From the NCBI RefSeq assembly GCF_047948215.1, contig NC_134455.1, positions 350,391,991-350,455,990 of the forward strand: a DNA stretch of 64,000 nucleotides, written 5' to 3'. This DNA comes from Lycorma delicatula (Eukaryota > Arthropoda > Insecta > Hemiptera > Fulgoridae). Position 1 is the first letter of the stretch, and the number at the start of each line of letters is the position of its first letter. Both the position numbers and the translations under genes were made by a program. Shown here piece by piece: positions 45,275-55,785 of the stretch. The notes under the pieces are model-generated. The model did not search any database. It was not told where the DNA came from and saw only the letters and a program-made list of their open reading frames with translations.

Positions 45275-45560
45275 TTGTGATGAAATAATTTTCATTAATG
45301 TGTTTTGAATTACGAATTAATTTAGAGTTACTTTGTATGCTTAGTATCTTCATTTAATTTACCTTAAAATTATTTCATTGTTTGTATTTTAAATAATTAA
45401 TACGAATTTAACATGTCAATTTTTTTAATTATGATTGTGTTTTTTGTAGTGCTTCTTTGATTGAAGTTTTACCATGTTTTCCCATGAACCATCCAGGAAA
45501 TGTTGGGGTAATCCATATTTTAATCGATGGATTAGTATATTTGTCCATTCCTGTGATTTA
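45275..45560 (+). repeat. repeat family H, 3' portion, copy 3
   Basis: Homologous to 41725-42060 and to the distal part of 48115-48500. Landmarks are AATAATTTTCATTAATG, TTAGTATCTTCATTTAATTT and GATGGATTAGTATATTTGTC. Small frames over it in both strands (45425-45678) follow composition. Confidence 0.55.
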
Positions 45561-46533
45561 TATAATGTATAATTATACACTAATCCAAATAAAAATTTAT
45601 TTATTAATGTGTAATTGTAATACATATGAATTGCAATGCACCTGGTCAATATATTATTATGGTAATCTACTTTTTTAAACTGATATGAAAAACTAGTAAG
45701 ATTGAGACAGAAGACGTTCCGAGAGAAGTTCAGAATTTTTTAAATAAAATAGGGATTGGTTATTTTATTTATTATTTCCTTTGTTGAATAGTAGTAAATT
45801 TATAAATTACTTAATTTTGTTTAGCAGCATTGTATACAGTCTAGTAACAACAAGATTGCCCCCTAATGGATAATATTTTCATTTTTGATACATTTGAATA
45901 CACAAGAAAATGAGTGAAAGAGAAGTTGTTCTAAACAATTGTAGCAATTCTAAAGTACATTTAAACTTTGGTAATCATAGTTAATGGATTCTTCTGAATA
46001 GCACAACCTACAAAACCACTAATTATGAAACATCAGAATTATGCAAAATATAGTTCAAAATAATTTTAAAAAATTAAAGTCTACGTATAAAATGATAAAA
46101 GATTAATATAAAATCAAGAGAAAGTGTTTATATAAACAAACCTAATATTTATTTGATAAATACTGTGAGTGTATAACATTAAAAAAATAAAATGATTAAT
46201 ACTGATGAAAACTAAACTGCGTAACAAACAATACCTTTGATTTCACCCCCCTGATCAAAATATTGTGGGGATTCCCCTTCCAACTTTGATTAATAAAATT
46301 AAAGAAATAAAATATTCCAAAGAATGATTTTTAACTCAATTTAATGTGGTAAAAGGATGTTAAAAAATTATGATGTTAAAACATATTTTTGATCAATTAT
46401 AAAACATTAAAAAGAAAACAACACAAATACATTCTAAAAATACTTTCAGGTAAGAGTTATGGTTAAAATGAGTATTACTGCACTTCAACTGTACTGTTTC
46501 TGGGTTAAAAAAGAATTTTCTTAGTCTGGGTTG
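45561..46533. other. A+T-rich stretch, nothing recognised
   Basis: No gene or shared repeat was recognised. Confidence 0.45.
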
Positions 46534-46803
46534 AAACCCACCAAGTTGGTCAAGTGGTGAACTTGTGATTGCAAATCAGCTGATTTCAAAGTCAAGAGTT
46601 CTAAGGTTCAAATCCTTGTAAAGGAAGTTACTTTTATACTGATACCAGTGTTCTTTGGTAATTGGGTATCAATTAACCACACATCTCAGGAATGGTTGAT
46701 TTGAGACGTTACAAGACTACACTTTTACACTCAGTACATATCATCCTCTGAAGTAATACCTTATGGTGATAAGGCCAACAGATACCTTTATGGCTAAAAC
46801 AGA
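46534..46803 (+). mobile_element. tRNA-derived SINE family C, copy 2
   Basis: The head AAACCCACCAAGTTGGTCAA has an A-box-like GTTGGTCAAGTGG and a B-box GGTTCAAATCC. The body includes TATCAATTAACCACACATCT. The tail is CATATCATCCTCTGAAGTAA then TACCTTATGGTG. It aligns end to end with copy 1 on the minus strand at 34345-34629. Full-length, moderately diverged. Confidence 0.82.
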
Positions 46804-46904
46804 TAAAGAAGTCTGGGTTGAAAAAAATATGGTATAAACAACAATTTTTATTTTTTTACATGCCACTTATTTTAACTATTCATCTATACAATTATATAAG
46901 AGAA

Positions 46905-47035
46905 AGAGAGTTTATGTTTGTTCAGGATGAACAAAAAACTACTCAATCAATCGCAACCAAATTTTCACCCATGTTTCTTGGCATAACTGAAAAGGTTTTT
47001 TGATGCATTTCATCTCGAAAAACTCTAAAACAAAA
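46905..47035 (-). repeat. repeat family F, copy 2 (inverted)
   Basis: Inverted relative to 45050-45260: TTGTTCAGGATGAACAAAAA, then AAATTTTCACCCATGTTTCT and GATGCATTTCATCTCGAAAA. It forms the inner pair of the E-F...F'-E' arrangement. Confidence 0.7.
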
Positions 47036-47735
47036 TATATATATATATAAATGTAGTAGTGAAGATTTGGCAAATCTTCATTTAAAATTTCACATTTAAA
47101 ATTTGTCCTTCAATTGGCAATTGAAGGACAAATTTTAATGAACTGAATTAATGAACTGTGAACTGTTCCACACAACGGTGGGAAATTTTTAATGTGGCTT
47201 CGTCAACATAACTTTTTAAAACATGATAACCACTGTTGTTCATTTTTAAATTGTTCATAACGACTTATATATGATGAATGAGTTTTAATTTTTTTCTTAT
47301 TTTAAGAATAATACAAAAGTTTTTTGAGTTCCTGAAGATGGATTTGGGATCCAAAAGTACTTGAAATAAAAAAATTGTTGGTAAGTGGTTTTTATAAATT
47401 ATTGTTATTGAATAATAATAGAATTAAATTTACATTAAATAAAATAATATTAAATAAATTAAAAAAATGTTCTGTTTAACATTAATGAACTTCCTGTGGG
47501 AACTGCTTGTGAGGCTAAAGTGGTAAGGTATGCAACCATCTTGTGGGAAGCTAGACCTATCATCACCATCAATAGACTATCATAAACAGGATGTCCATGG
47601 AATAATCGTTTTGGGAGGTGCAATGGTGTACTCTTGTAATATCTCTGCAAGCAATTGTTTAATTTTGAAAATTCAGTGGAGTATTTTTTAGTAGGTTAAA
47701 GGCTAACTTTTGTATGCAATGTATATGTACTAAAC

Positions 47736-47928
47736 ATACAGTGCGATGGTCCAAGGGGTGGAGCCCTCTGAGTAGATGGGGATTGCGAGCAAAGCGAGCT
47801 CTGCAGCAATGGGGTAGACCCCTTTACCCCGGGAGGCTCCAAGGAACCCCTGAATTGGCTCTGGGATTCACCTGGGCTGACCAGAGCCCTGAGGGACCAG
47901 GTTCTGGCTAGACGGGCCAGCTAGTTTA
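47736..47928 (-). repeat. repeat family E, copy 3 (inverted, partial)
   Basis: The minus strand reads TAAACTAGCTGGCCCGTCTA, CCAGAACCTGGTCCCTCAGG and GGTCTACCCCATTGCTGCAG, the G+C-rich first half of family E. The second half is absent. The 65-codon plus frame over it is a by-product. Confidence 0.8.
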
Positions 47929-48114
47929 TAAATAAAATAGATAAAAAAAAATCTTTTTTTTTTATTTGTACATAATAATACATTGGCCAGTCAGGTCATT
48001 GATTGATGCCCTAAATAATGAATACGTAGACCAATATTTAGTAAAATTAAAATTTTAACTTATTCCTGTGTTTATATTTATAAATGTTCAATATTTGCTA
48101 AAAAGGATAGTCAT

Positions 48115-48507
48115 TTACTCTTTAAAAAAATCAATATCCACCTTTACCAAAATAGATAACAGAAATGTTTGCATATAGCTCAACACATTTGGTTTATGAA
48201 AGAGTTTATTACATTTCTTTTACCATTACCAAACCTTTTAAAAGTCTTCCTACAATTCGTTTTTAAATTAGACTACGTTTATGTAAAAGAGCTTCTTCTA
48301 CATAATCTTAATCTGTCAATGGCTTTTAAATAATATTAATTTTAAAAGAATCTGAATTTTCTGGATCTCAGTCAGCATATATATAAATAAGTGCTCAAAT
48401 AATTTTCATTAATGCTTTCTGAAATTTGAATTATTTTTTTAGTTATTTTTTAAAACCTAATCATTATAACTTTATGTATTAAATAATTAATGTTGACTAA
48501 TCACATT
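48115..48507 (+). repeat. repeat family H, copy 4 (uninterrupted)
   Basis: Continuous over the point where copy 1 is split by the foldback: CAGTCAGCATATATATAAAT, then AAGTGCTCAAATAATTTTCA. It therefore gives the pre-insertion sequence. It is immediately followed by family B at 48508. Confidence 0.6.
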
Positions 48508-48965
48508 ACTTTCCCTTCTAAATAGAAATATAGCTCTAGAAGGAGATGTTTTGTAATCGCTCCAATTTGGGCATAGCCGTTTTCATCAGATCTTGAAGTT
48601 TTAACACCTACGGAAAACAAAGAAACTGGATGGAAATTTTGTGAATGTTATTTTTTCTATGTACGTATGTGTATTCAGTGTTAGCATCTAAATCACCTTA
48701 TATCTCCAGAACTACTGAACCGATTTTAACCAAACTTGACCAGATTACTTCTATATATGGAGCACTGATGCCATTAAATTTTTATTTAAAAGGTCAAGGG
48801 GGCGAAGCTGTAGAGCAAGGTTACCCTCAGTATCTAATGATTTCACCTCTTAATTAAGGTAATATTTTTCTTCGGCACATTTGTTAACAATTAAAAAATA
48901 ATATCTGCCAAAAAAATTAAGCAAAATAACACCGCACCCCAAAAAATGTTCTAGATAACTGCTAT
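48508..48965 (+). mobile_element. repeat family B, left half, copy 2
   Basis: Runs from ACTTTCCCTTCTAAATAGAA through ATATCTCCAGAACTACTGAA and GGCGAAGCTGTAGAGCAAGG to CACCCCAAAAAATG. It lacks the right end and faces the complete copy at 49033-49769, so the two create inverted arms of roughly 350 bp that could fold together. Confidence 0.75.
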
Positions 48966-49032
48966 ATTGTGATTTAATAGGTGAGCAGTAGAATTAAATA
49001 AATGAATAATATTTAAACTGTAAAAAATTAAG

Positions 49033-49769
49033 CTGACAACACAGTTGTAAGACTTTCCTGTCACGTGACTTTTTTCTGATACACGGCTTACACACACAAT
49101 TTAAAATATTTATCATTTTACTTAAATATAATATTTTTGGTTTATTTCATTCAATGATTATAACTAAAGTGCGCTTGCATGCTGTATTTCATTCGCGCGG
49201 GTGTGGTGATCCTAGCGACTACTTTAAATATTATTTAATTATTTAACTCTACCGTTCACCTGTGACATTACAACATATCAGACGGCTAAAACAGCTGTAC
49301 GTCAGTGCTACACTAGCGCCCCTTGTGGTGAGAGGGAGTACTAATTATGCACTGTAACCACTTAGCCGCTTGTTTATTTAGGGCATATTTTTGGGGTGGG
49401 GGTGTGATTTTGCAAAAAGGTGTTTTTCAGAAGAAATATCTGATGACCTTAATTACGCGAAATCTCGAAATACTGAGGGTTTCCTTGCTCTACAGTCTCA
49501 CACCCTTGACCTTTTAAGTTGGAAGTTTTAAGTTGGCATCAATCCATATATTGAAGTAATCTGACCAATTTTGGTCAAATTCGGTCGAGTAGTTCTGAAG
49601 ATATAAAGTGATGTAGGGTGCGACACCGAACACACACACATGTATATACGAACATCCGGAAAATTTCCATCCAGCTTTTTGAGTTCCTTATGTGTCAAAA
49701 CGTCAAGATCCGGTAAAAGCCGCATATGCCTCGTGATGGGAAAGTCCTACAATTGTGTTGTCAGCTTTT
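49033..49769 (-). mobile_element. repeat family B with clear terminal inverted repeats
   Basis: The left end AGCTGACAACACAGTTGTAA continuing to TCACG (49033-49067) matches the inverted right end CGTGATGGGAAAGTCCTACA up to TTGTCAGCT (49735-49769) with few differences over ~35 bp. In between is the B core in reverse orientation, including GGTCAAATTCGGTCGAGTAG and GCGCCCCTTGTGGTGAGAGG. No ORF of note. About 737 bp, a non-autonomous inverted-repeat element. Confidence 0.8.
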
Positions 49770-49771
49770 TT

Positions 49772-50482
49772 GATTTTTATAATTTATGTTTTAATATTTA
49801 TAATTTATTTTATAACATCATGTGTAAAATGTTTTATGTACCGATCAGATAAAAGATATATTTATTTATCTTGGCAAAATATTGTTTTTCATGTAAAATA
49901 CAGATATTTTTGGAAACATTTTGACTAACTACAAGTACTGAAAAAAAAAAAGTAAAAATAAGTACTGAATTATTTAAAGAAAAGTTCATAATTCTGTTGG
50001 CTGCCTACTTTAACTTACATCAACAAAAAAAAACTTATCTGGAAACTAAAAATATTTAAATATAAATAAATTACAGGTGGAGGGATGAAAATTATTTGAG
50101 AATAGTTATATATATTGAATAATAATAGTTTAGTTATATGGCAATAGATGCCTCTCGCATCACTGTTAGTTGCAAATGTTTTTGGACCAATTTTATTTAT
50201 AAACAAAATTTTAGTTTAGCAATTAAAAGCCAGTGTTGTTAACCTTGCCTAGCCTTTTCGTATCGCTGTAGTTGTTTAACAATTAAAATTCCTACACCCA
50301 CTTTATAAAATAAAAAAATATATTAATTTTATTAATGTTATCAGTATAAATAATATATCGATATATTGGTGACTTCGTTTTGGTCTCTGAAAAAATTAAT
50401 TTAATGGAATAGATTGAAAAAATCATAAAATCGATAAGTTTTATAATATAATAGCTTGTTCATTTTATAGTGTTGTCTACCT
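49772..50482. other. A+T-rich stretch, nothing recognised
   Basis: No gene was seen. It leads into SINE D. Confidence 0.5.
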
Positions 50483-50650
50483 GTCGGCCTCCGTGGCGCA
50501 AGTAGAAGCTCTCGGCCTTTCATCTGGAGATCCCGGGTTCGAATCCCGGTCAGGCATGGCATTTTCACACATGCTATAAATCATTCACCTCATCCAATGA
50601 AGCAATACCTAACCGTGGTCCCGGAGGTTAAACAAAAAAAAAGAAAAAGG
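50483..50650 (+). mobile_element. tRNA-derived SINE family D, copy 1
   Basis: GTCGGCCTCCGTGGCGCAAG (A-box region TGGCGCAAGTAG) and CCCGGGTTCGAATCCCGGTC (B-box GGTTCGAATCC) preserve a tRNA-like head. The body GGCATGGCATTTTCACACAT follows, and the tail GCAATACCTAACCGTGGTCC ends in CGGAGGTTAAAC and poly-A. The tail is the same as that of SINE C, but the head is from a different tRNA. Not a functional tRNA gene: it lacks a matching acceptor stem and continues into the SINE body. Confidence 0.85.
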
Positions 50651-50802
50651 TTTTGCCTACCTAAAAAATGGAAAAGGATCGCAAAACTTTCCCCCTAAAG
50701 CTCAAAAAAATGATAGAATGGAAATAATGCAATAAAATTAAGTTGTTAAGTAAATTCTATTTAATTTCAAATAAAAATTGTAAATTTTATTATTATTATT
50801 AT

Positions 50803-52126
50803 TGCGGTTTCATCTACGAGACTGCGGGAGGCTGGCGTGGGACCGAGATCACGTCGGGGACGGCGCAAGGGTCGATTCTTGGCCCCAACCTTTAGAACGT
50901 CGTTTACGACGGCTCGCTGAGGCTGGAGATGCCTGAAGAGTCAGTCTTGGTTGGGTACGCTGACGACGTTGGGCTACTTGTTACAGACCACAACGTGGAG
51001 CGTACCCAATTGAGGCTCAGCCGAGCGATGCACAGCGGGGTTCAGCCCCTGGTTGGACGAACATGGGTTATCTCTAGCTCTCAGCAAGACGGAGTTCGTG
51101 GTTCTAACGAAGAAGTGTATCGACACACTCCTCCACCTTCGGGTCACGGGTGAGATTGTCGAGACCAAGCCGGCCGCGAAGTACCTCGGTATGATGATTT
51201 ACCGAAAACTCAGCTTTGTTGAGCAGCTTCGGAGAGCCTCCGACAAAGCCACGAGAGCAATAACCTCTTTCTGCCGACTCATAACGAATGTTGGATTCCG
51301 TCTTGTTATATGAGGCGGAAGTGTGGACCCAGGCGTTAAGAATCGAGAGAAACCGGAAGCGGTTCGCGCAGGTACAACGCACTGCGGCCTTGAAAGTCGC
51401 TTCCGAGTATCGGACGGTTTCCGAGCCAGCCGTTCTGGTGGTTGCCGGCATTATACCCACCGCTCATATTTGACAAGGGCGGCCTACAGGAGGCGACGGG
51501 CCGGCGAACACCGAGAGACCATCGCTGAGGAGGAACGGATTCGCACGTTCCTCGCTTGGGAAGAGACCTGGGACCGCGAGACCAGAGGATGATGGATGCA
51601 AGGCTGATCCGTCTGGTCAGACCATGGACAGAGTGGCATCATGGAGAGGTAGAGTAGTATGTGACCCAGATTTTAACTGATCACGGGTACTTCCGCACTT
51701 ATCTCCACGCTGTCCCCCAACTGCCTCGATGTACAGATAATGCCGAGCACAGCTTTTTCAAATGTGCTCGTTGAGCGGCAGATCAAGGGAACTGGAGGCG
51801 AATCTCTTAGTACTGAGCCCCCACAACGTGGTTGTGATGATACTCCGTGACCTGAGCGGCTGGAAAAGGGTGGCCGGATTCTTCGGGAGAATTCTCTGGA
51901 CTAAGAAGGGCGACTTGATAGTCCTGAACCAGGTGAAAATTAGGTAGCGGCCTTCCCAGGCTGGGATAGTAGGACTCGGCCTGAAGTAATGTGTTAAGCG
52001 ATTCAGGCTCGAGTCCTGGTACAAACAGGGGTGGTTTTAGTCGGTAGTCTGCTGATGGCGGTTGAATAAAAGACACCAGTGGGAGCCCGGCAGTCCGTGC
52101 GACCACCTACTTCCTCCCACCAGAAA
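50803..52126 (+). mobile_element. R1-clade LINE fragment, 5'-truncated, G+C-rich
   Basis: The block is far richer in G+C than both flanks, with sharp edges: a (TTA)n tract at the left, and CCCACCAG plus an A-rich tail at the right. It holds the distal half of a reverse transcriptase ORF followed by a ~180-bp 3' UTR. R1-clade elements include 28S rDNA-specific and dispersed families. No rDNA flanks are present here, so this copy is dispersed. Target duplications cannot be identified in the simple-sequence flank. Confidence 0.85.
50830..51960 (+). pseudogene. R1-type reverse transcriptase pseudogene (C-terminal half)
   Basis: In order across three frames: TAQGSILGPN then NVVYDGSLRLEMPEESVLVG, with the catalytic box GYADDVGLLV intact (50950-50985). 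After a frame change near 51045: DEHGLSLALSKTEFVVLTKK, IVETKPAAKYLGMMI and FVEQLRRASDKATRAITSFC. After another near 51295: SVLLYEAEVWTQALRIERNR and VQRTAALKVASEYRTVSEPA. After a stop and a further change near 51470: AAYRRRRAGEHRETIAEEER and FLAWEETWDRETRG. Then come fragments of the zinc-binding tail (TDHGYFRTYLHAVPQL, AEHSFFKC). The stops and shifts make it inactive. Confidence 0.87.
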
Positions 52127-52867
52127 AAAAAGAAAAGAAGTTATTGTTATTGTTATTATTTATGCTATTAATGATTTTAATCATTATTAGGTTGAACGAG
52201 TACATGAAACAGATTTGACCCACAATTGCGAAAAATATTAAAATATTCAGTAAAACATTTGGGCCCCATTTAATTCTCTTGATCCAATCTGGCCCCCTTC
52301 CTAGACAGTTACCTCATATAAAAGATATACAAATAGCCATAACTTGAACGATAGATAAAGTATTACAAATTATAAAAAATTCAAAAACTTTTTTTAAATT
52401 CTTAAGTCGGTTCTTATTGGACTCCATTTTGAAATGTTGTATTTCATTTACATTAATACTAGATGCAGTTGAATTTCCAGTCCTTTAAAAGACTAAATAA
52501 ACGAGGCATAAACTGTTAGAAAAAACATTTTATATTCCGTACCACTAAATCCGATCGACTTTAAACTTTAAAATTTTAAATAACTTTATAAATAATTTCA
52601 TGAAATAAAGCTCAACATTTTATGACCATTATTAAAAAAGTAAGAAATTAAAAATAAAGAATACCTTTACCCTTTTTTAATTTTGTCCAGAATTTAATTC
52701 AATTAATGCATTATCACAGGCCAACAGATGTAAGTACATGTATACTTTTTCAGGTAATTTCTGTAACTTTTGTTTTTGGTTTTTGTTCTAAAAGAGTTTT
52801 GAAACTTCGAGATTATATGTACTTTGATACACAAAATTTTTTCCTATCGCTATACTTTTCTTTTATA
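52127..52867. other. A+T-rich stretch, nothing recognised
   Basis: The GTTATTATTT simple run continues from the LINE tail. There is no gene. Confidence 0.45.
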
Positions 52868-53748
52868 GCCACGCGCCGCAATAGTAATACAGCTATAGCC
52901 GGGAACGTAAAAAAACTGACAACGCAGTTGTAGGACTTTCCTGTCATGCGGTAAAAGCCGCCTTGCGGAAAGTCCAACAACTGTGGATTGCTTCTGATGC
53001 ACGGCTTACACACAAAACTTAATTTAAAATAATTATTAGTTTATTTAATATAATGTTTTTTAGTTTATTTAATTCAATGTTTCTAACTAAAGCGCGCGTG
53101 CATACTGTATTTAATTCGCGCTGGTCTGGCAGTACTAGTGCTGACGTTCGGCGCCTGATTAAAGTAATGTAATTTCACAACTTACATAGAACGAATTTCG
53201 TTAATATGGTCGGCAGACCGGTGTAGCTGCGAGGCATAAGGCACTAGGTACCGAGTCGACCGAGCGATCGAGTTCGAGACCCCGCCAGACCGAGTTACTT
53301 TTTTACACTTTAAATGTTATTCATTTATGTAATTCTACCACTCACCTGTGACGTCACAACATAGCAGACGACTATAACAGCATTTTTTGGGACTATAACG
53401 TTTTTTTTGCGACTATTGTTATTTTTTAATTATTAAAAATGTGCCTAAGAAAAATCTGACCATAATTAGGCGAAATCTCAAGCTACTGAGGGTGATCATG
53501 CTCTACAGCATCACCCCTTGATCTTTTAAGTTAAAAATTTAATCGCATTAATAGAATATATAGATGTAATCTATATCCAAGCTTGTTTAAAATCGGTCCG
53601 GTAGTTCTAGAGATATAAGATGATTTAGAGGTTGAACACAGACACGTAAATACGAACGTTAACATCCCATATTTTGGGTTCCATAGGTATCAAAATATCA
53701 GATCCGGTGAAAACCGCATATGCCAAAATTGGGCCGATTAGTTTTCCT
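52868..53748 (-). mobile_element. repeat family B, copy 3, with extra tRNA-like insert
   Basis: The reverse-orientation B core is present from AACTGACAACGCAGTTGTAG to AACCGCATATGCCAAAATTG. The end hairpin is unusually clear here: CAGTTGTAGGACTTTCC (52925-52941) pairs with GGAAAGTCCAACAACTG (52967-52983) at 16 of 17 positions. Compared with the copy at 54060 it carries a ~80-bp extra segment with tRNA-like boxes (53218-53300). It is adjacent to the foldback starting at 53755. Confidence 0.8.
53218..53300 (+). repeat. tRNA-like module inside family B
   Basis: CCGGTGTAGCTGCGAGGCAT (A-box-like) and CGAGTTCGAGACCCCG (B-box-like GAGTTCGAGACC) are spaced about as in a tRNA gene. The copy of family B at 54060 reads straight through its junction sequence (TCTGCCGACC, inverted) without this segment, so it is a separate insertion. 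It is too diverged to be a working tRNA. Confidence 0.5.
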
Positions 53749-54059
53749 TCTTTTAATAAACACAAAACATAATATCACTTACAACGTAAGTGATTTTGTG
53801 TTTATTAAAAAATTTACGTAACTTTTTTTTTGAGCCCAATCTGTTAAGGAGAATGGGGTAGTGTGTGCTTAAAAATAACTAAATATATCGATAACGGTTT
53901 GTCGTACAATTTTTAAATTTTGCACACTTAATTGAATGTTAAAATAGTAATCGTGACAAACATTTTGAGCTACAGAAGTACAGGGTAATTTATAAACAGG
54001 ATTAATATTTATATCTCAATAATGGTTTTTCAAAGCCGAGAAATTTATGCCACCCTTTG

Positions 54060-54790
54060 CCATTTCTGCTTTTTCGTCTAGGTAGCGCTATAGTAGAGCT
54101 ATATCTGTAGAAGGGAAAGTATTGTAATCGGTTTAATTTGGGCATATACGGTTTTCACCGGATCTTGACCTTTTGACACTTAAGAAACCCAACAACCGGA
54201 TGTAAATTTTCCCAGTGTTAATGTTCGTATGAATGTGTGTTCGATATTGACCTCTAAATCAACTAATATCTCCGGAACTACTGAGCCGATTTTGACCAAA
54301 CGTGGTCAGATTACTTCTATATATGGGGCATTGATGCTAGTAAATTTTCAGTTTAAAAGATCGAGGGGATGAGGCTGTAGAGCAAGGTCGCCCTCAGTAT
54401 CTGGAGATTTCGTCTTATTAAGGTCATATTTTTCTTAGGCGCACTTGTTAACAATAAAAAAAACAACAATATTTGCCAGTCGCATATACCAGTCTGCCGA
54501 CCGTATATGCGAAATTTGTTCTACGTAAGTTGTGAAACTACATTAGTTTAGTTAGTACCGACCGTCGCCGCTAGTACCGCCACACCCACGCGAATTATAT
54601 ACGGTATGCGCGAGCGCTTTAGTTAGTCATTGAATTAAGTAAACGAAAAATATTATATATCTAAATTAAAAAATGCTAAATATTTTTAATTATTTTGTGT
54701 GTGTCAAAAACAACCCAAAGTTGTAGGACTTTCCCGGAACATGGCTTTAGCCGCGTGACAAGAAAGTCGTACAACTATGTTATCAGTTTT
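54060..54790 (+). mobile_element. repeat family B, copy 4, nested in a foldback
   Basis: Runs from TTCGTCTAGGTAGCGCTATA and GAAGGGAAAGTATTGTAATC through AATATCTCCGGAACTACTGA to a right-end hairpin at 54713-54786, where TTGTAGGACTTTCC faces GAAAGTCGTACAA around a GGCTTTAGCC core. It starts within a few bases of the end of the left foldback arm. No coding capacity. Confidence 0.8.
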
Positions 54791-55273
54791 TTTCATATTT
54801 AATTTAATTTTATACATCAGTATTTTTTTATCTTGTGCAGTTTCTTTTCGTTAATCGTTTAACCGGTTCAACTAGATTGAATTTTTATAAGCGATATTAT
54901 TTTTTTTCTTTTAAAACGGTCTAATTTGTTAATTTGTGTTCCTTTTACCTTAGTAACCAAATTTTATTTAATTAAATGACTATGAAAATACCTTTATAAT
55001 ACAAAAAAAAAATTTTATATATTATTTTAATTCAAATAATTTAAGTTAACTATTAATCACCAATCCTATATCTCTAAATGTTTGTAAAAAAAAAGGAAAC
55101 AGTAATCTCTTTCGCTTGAACAACCACACTTAAAGAAAAAAGTGATTGACTAGCGTGAAAAAAGAACTGATCTGTTTGTGATTGAAATCCAGCTCTCAAT
55201 TAAATATAATTGATTTAAAAGATGTTTTTATCAGTTATTTTTAAATAATTACCAAATTAATTTGAATATTACC

Positions 55274-55277
<4 letters not shown>

Positions 55278-55324
<47 letters not shown>
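55278..55324. repeat. (AT)n microsatellite with AC tail
   Basis: About 20 AT units followed by ACACAC, inside the foldback centre. Confidence 0.95.
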
Positions 55325-55326
<2 letters not shown>

Positions 55327-55785
55327 TATTTTAATAAATTATGGGAACAATTAAATAATTTTTCGAGCGAGAGTTGACATATTTTAAAATCATTTAAAAA
55401 ACAAAAATTTTGGAAATACTTCTTTCACGAAACGACTTTATTACTCAGTGTGAGATCTTTAATTGACATGTACCCAGTACATTTCAATTAAAGGGTGCAT
55501 AAATTTTTCGGCTTTGAAAAACCATTACTGATATATACATATACAGATAATCCTATTTATAAATTAGCAAGTACTTCTTTGGCTCAAATTGTTTATCACG
55601 ATTACTATTTTGACATTCAATTAAATGTCCAAATTTTCAAAATTCAAATCGTTATCGACATATTTAATTATTTTTAAGTGCACACTACCCCATTATCCTT
55701 AACCGATTGGGTTAAAAAAAAAAATTACATAAATTTTTTAATAAGCGATAAACTTAATATCACTTAAAACGTAATATAACTATTT

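Larger units (their letters stand above)
44512..47928. mobile_element. composite with inverted family E ends
   Basis: Family E starts at 44512 (TAAACTAGCCAGTCTGTCTA) and ends inverted at 47928 (minus reading TAAACTAGCTGGCCCGTCTA). A second repeat pair, F, lies inside in matching inverted order (45050-45260 plus; 46905-47035 minus). The order E-F...F'-E' is symmetrical and the outermost bases agree (TAAACTAG). It may be one 3.4-kb element with long inverted ends containing a family H fragment and a SINE, or two head-to-head copies. No transposase and no clear target duplication were found. Confidence 0.45.
53755..55785. mobile_element. foldback element with ~280-bp inverted arms, containing family B
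   Basis: The left arm (about 53780-54052) and the right arm (about 55495-55770) are inverted copies. On matched strands both contain AAGCCGA[G/A]AAATTTATGC, TAATGGTTTTTCAAAG, AATTGAATGT[T/C]AAAATAGTAA, ACACTACCCCATT[C/A]TCCTTAAC and AAATTTTTTAATAA. The left end also folds on itself (TAATAAACACAAAA with TTTTGTGTTTATTA; ATCACTTAC with GTAAGTGAT). The centre includes a family B copy (54060-54790), unassigned A+T DNA and an (AT)n tract. No transposase was found. The 61-codon frame in the right arm is not supported by the left arm. Confidence 0.75.

Noticed and set aside
45425..45678. Overlapping frames on both strands as a gene
   Set aside because: They sit in repeat family H, are not preserved in its other copies and show no similarity.
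47714..47911. 65-codon plus frame over repeat E
   Set aside because: It is antisense to a repeat unit whose other copies do not keep the frame.
50483..50560. Functional tRNA gene
   Set aside because: It has good A and B boxes, but the acceptor arms do not pair and the sequence continues into a SINE body and tail also seen elsewhere.
50803..52126. rDNA-located R1 element
   Set aside because: The flanks are (TTA)n and A+T-rich DNA, with no 28S rRNA sequence.
55495..55677. 61-codon frame in the right foldback arm
   Set aside because: The inverted left arm does not preserve it, so it is not under coding constraint.
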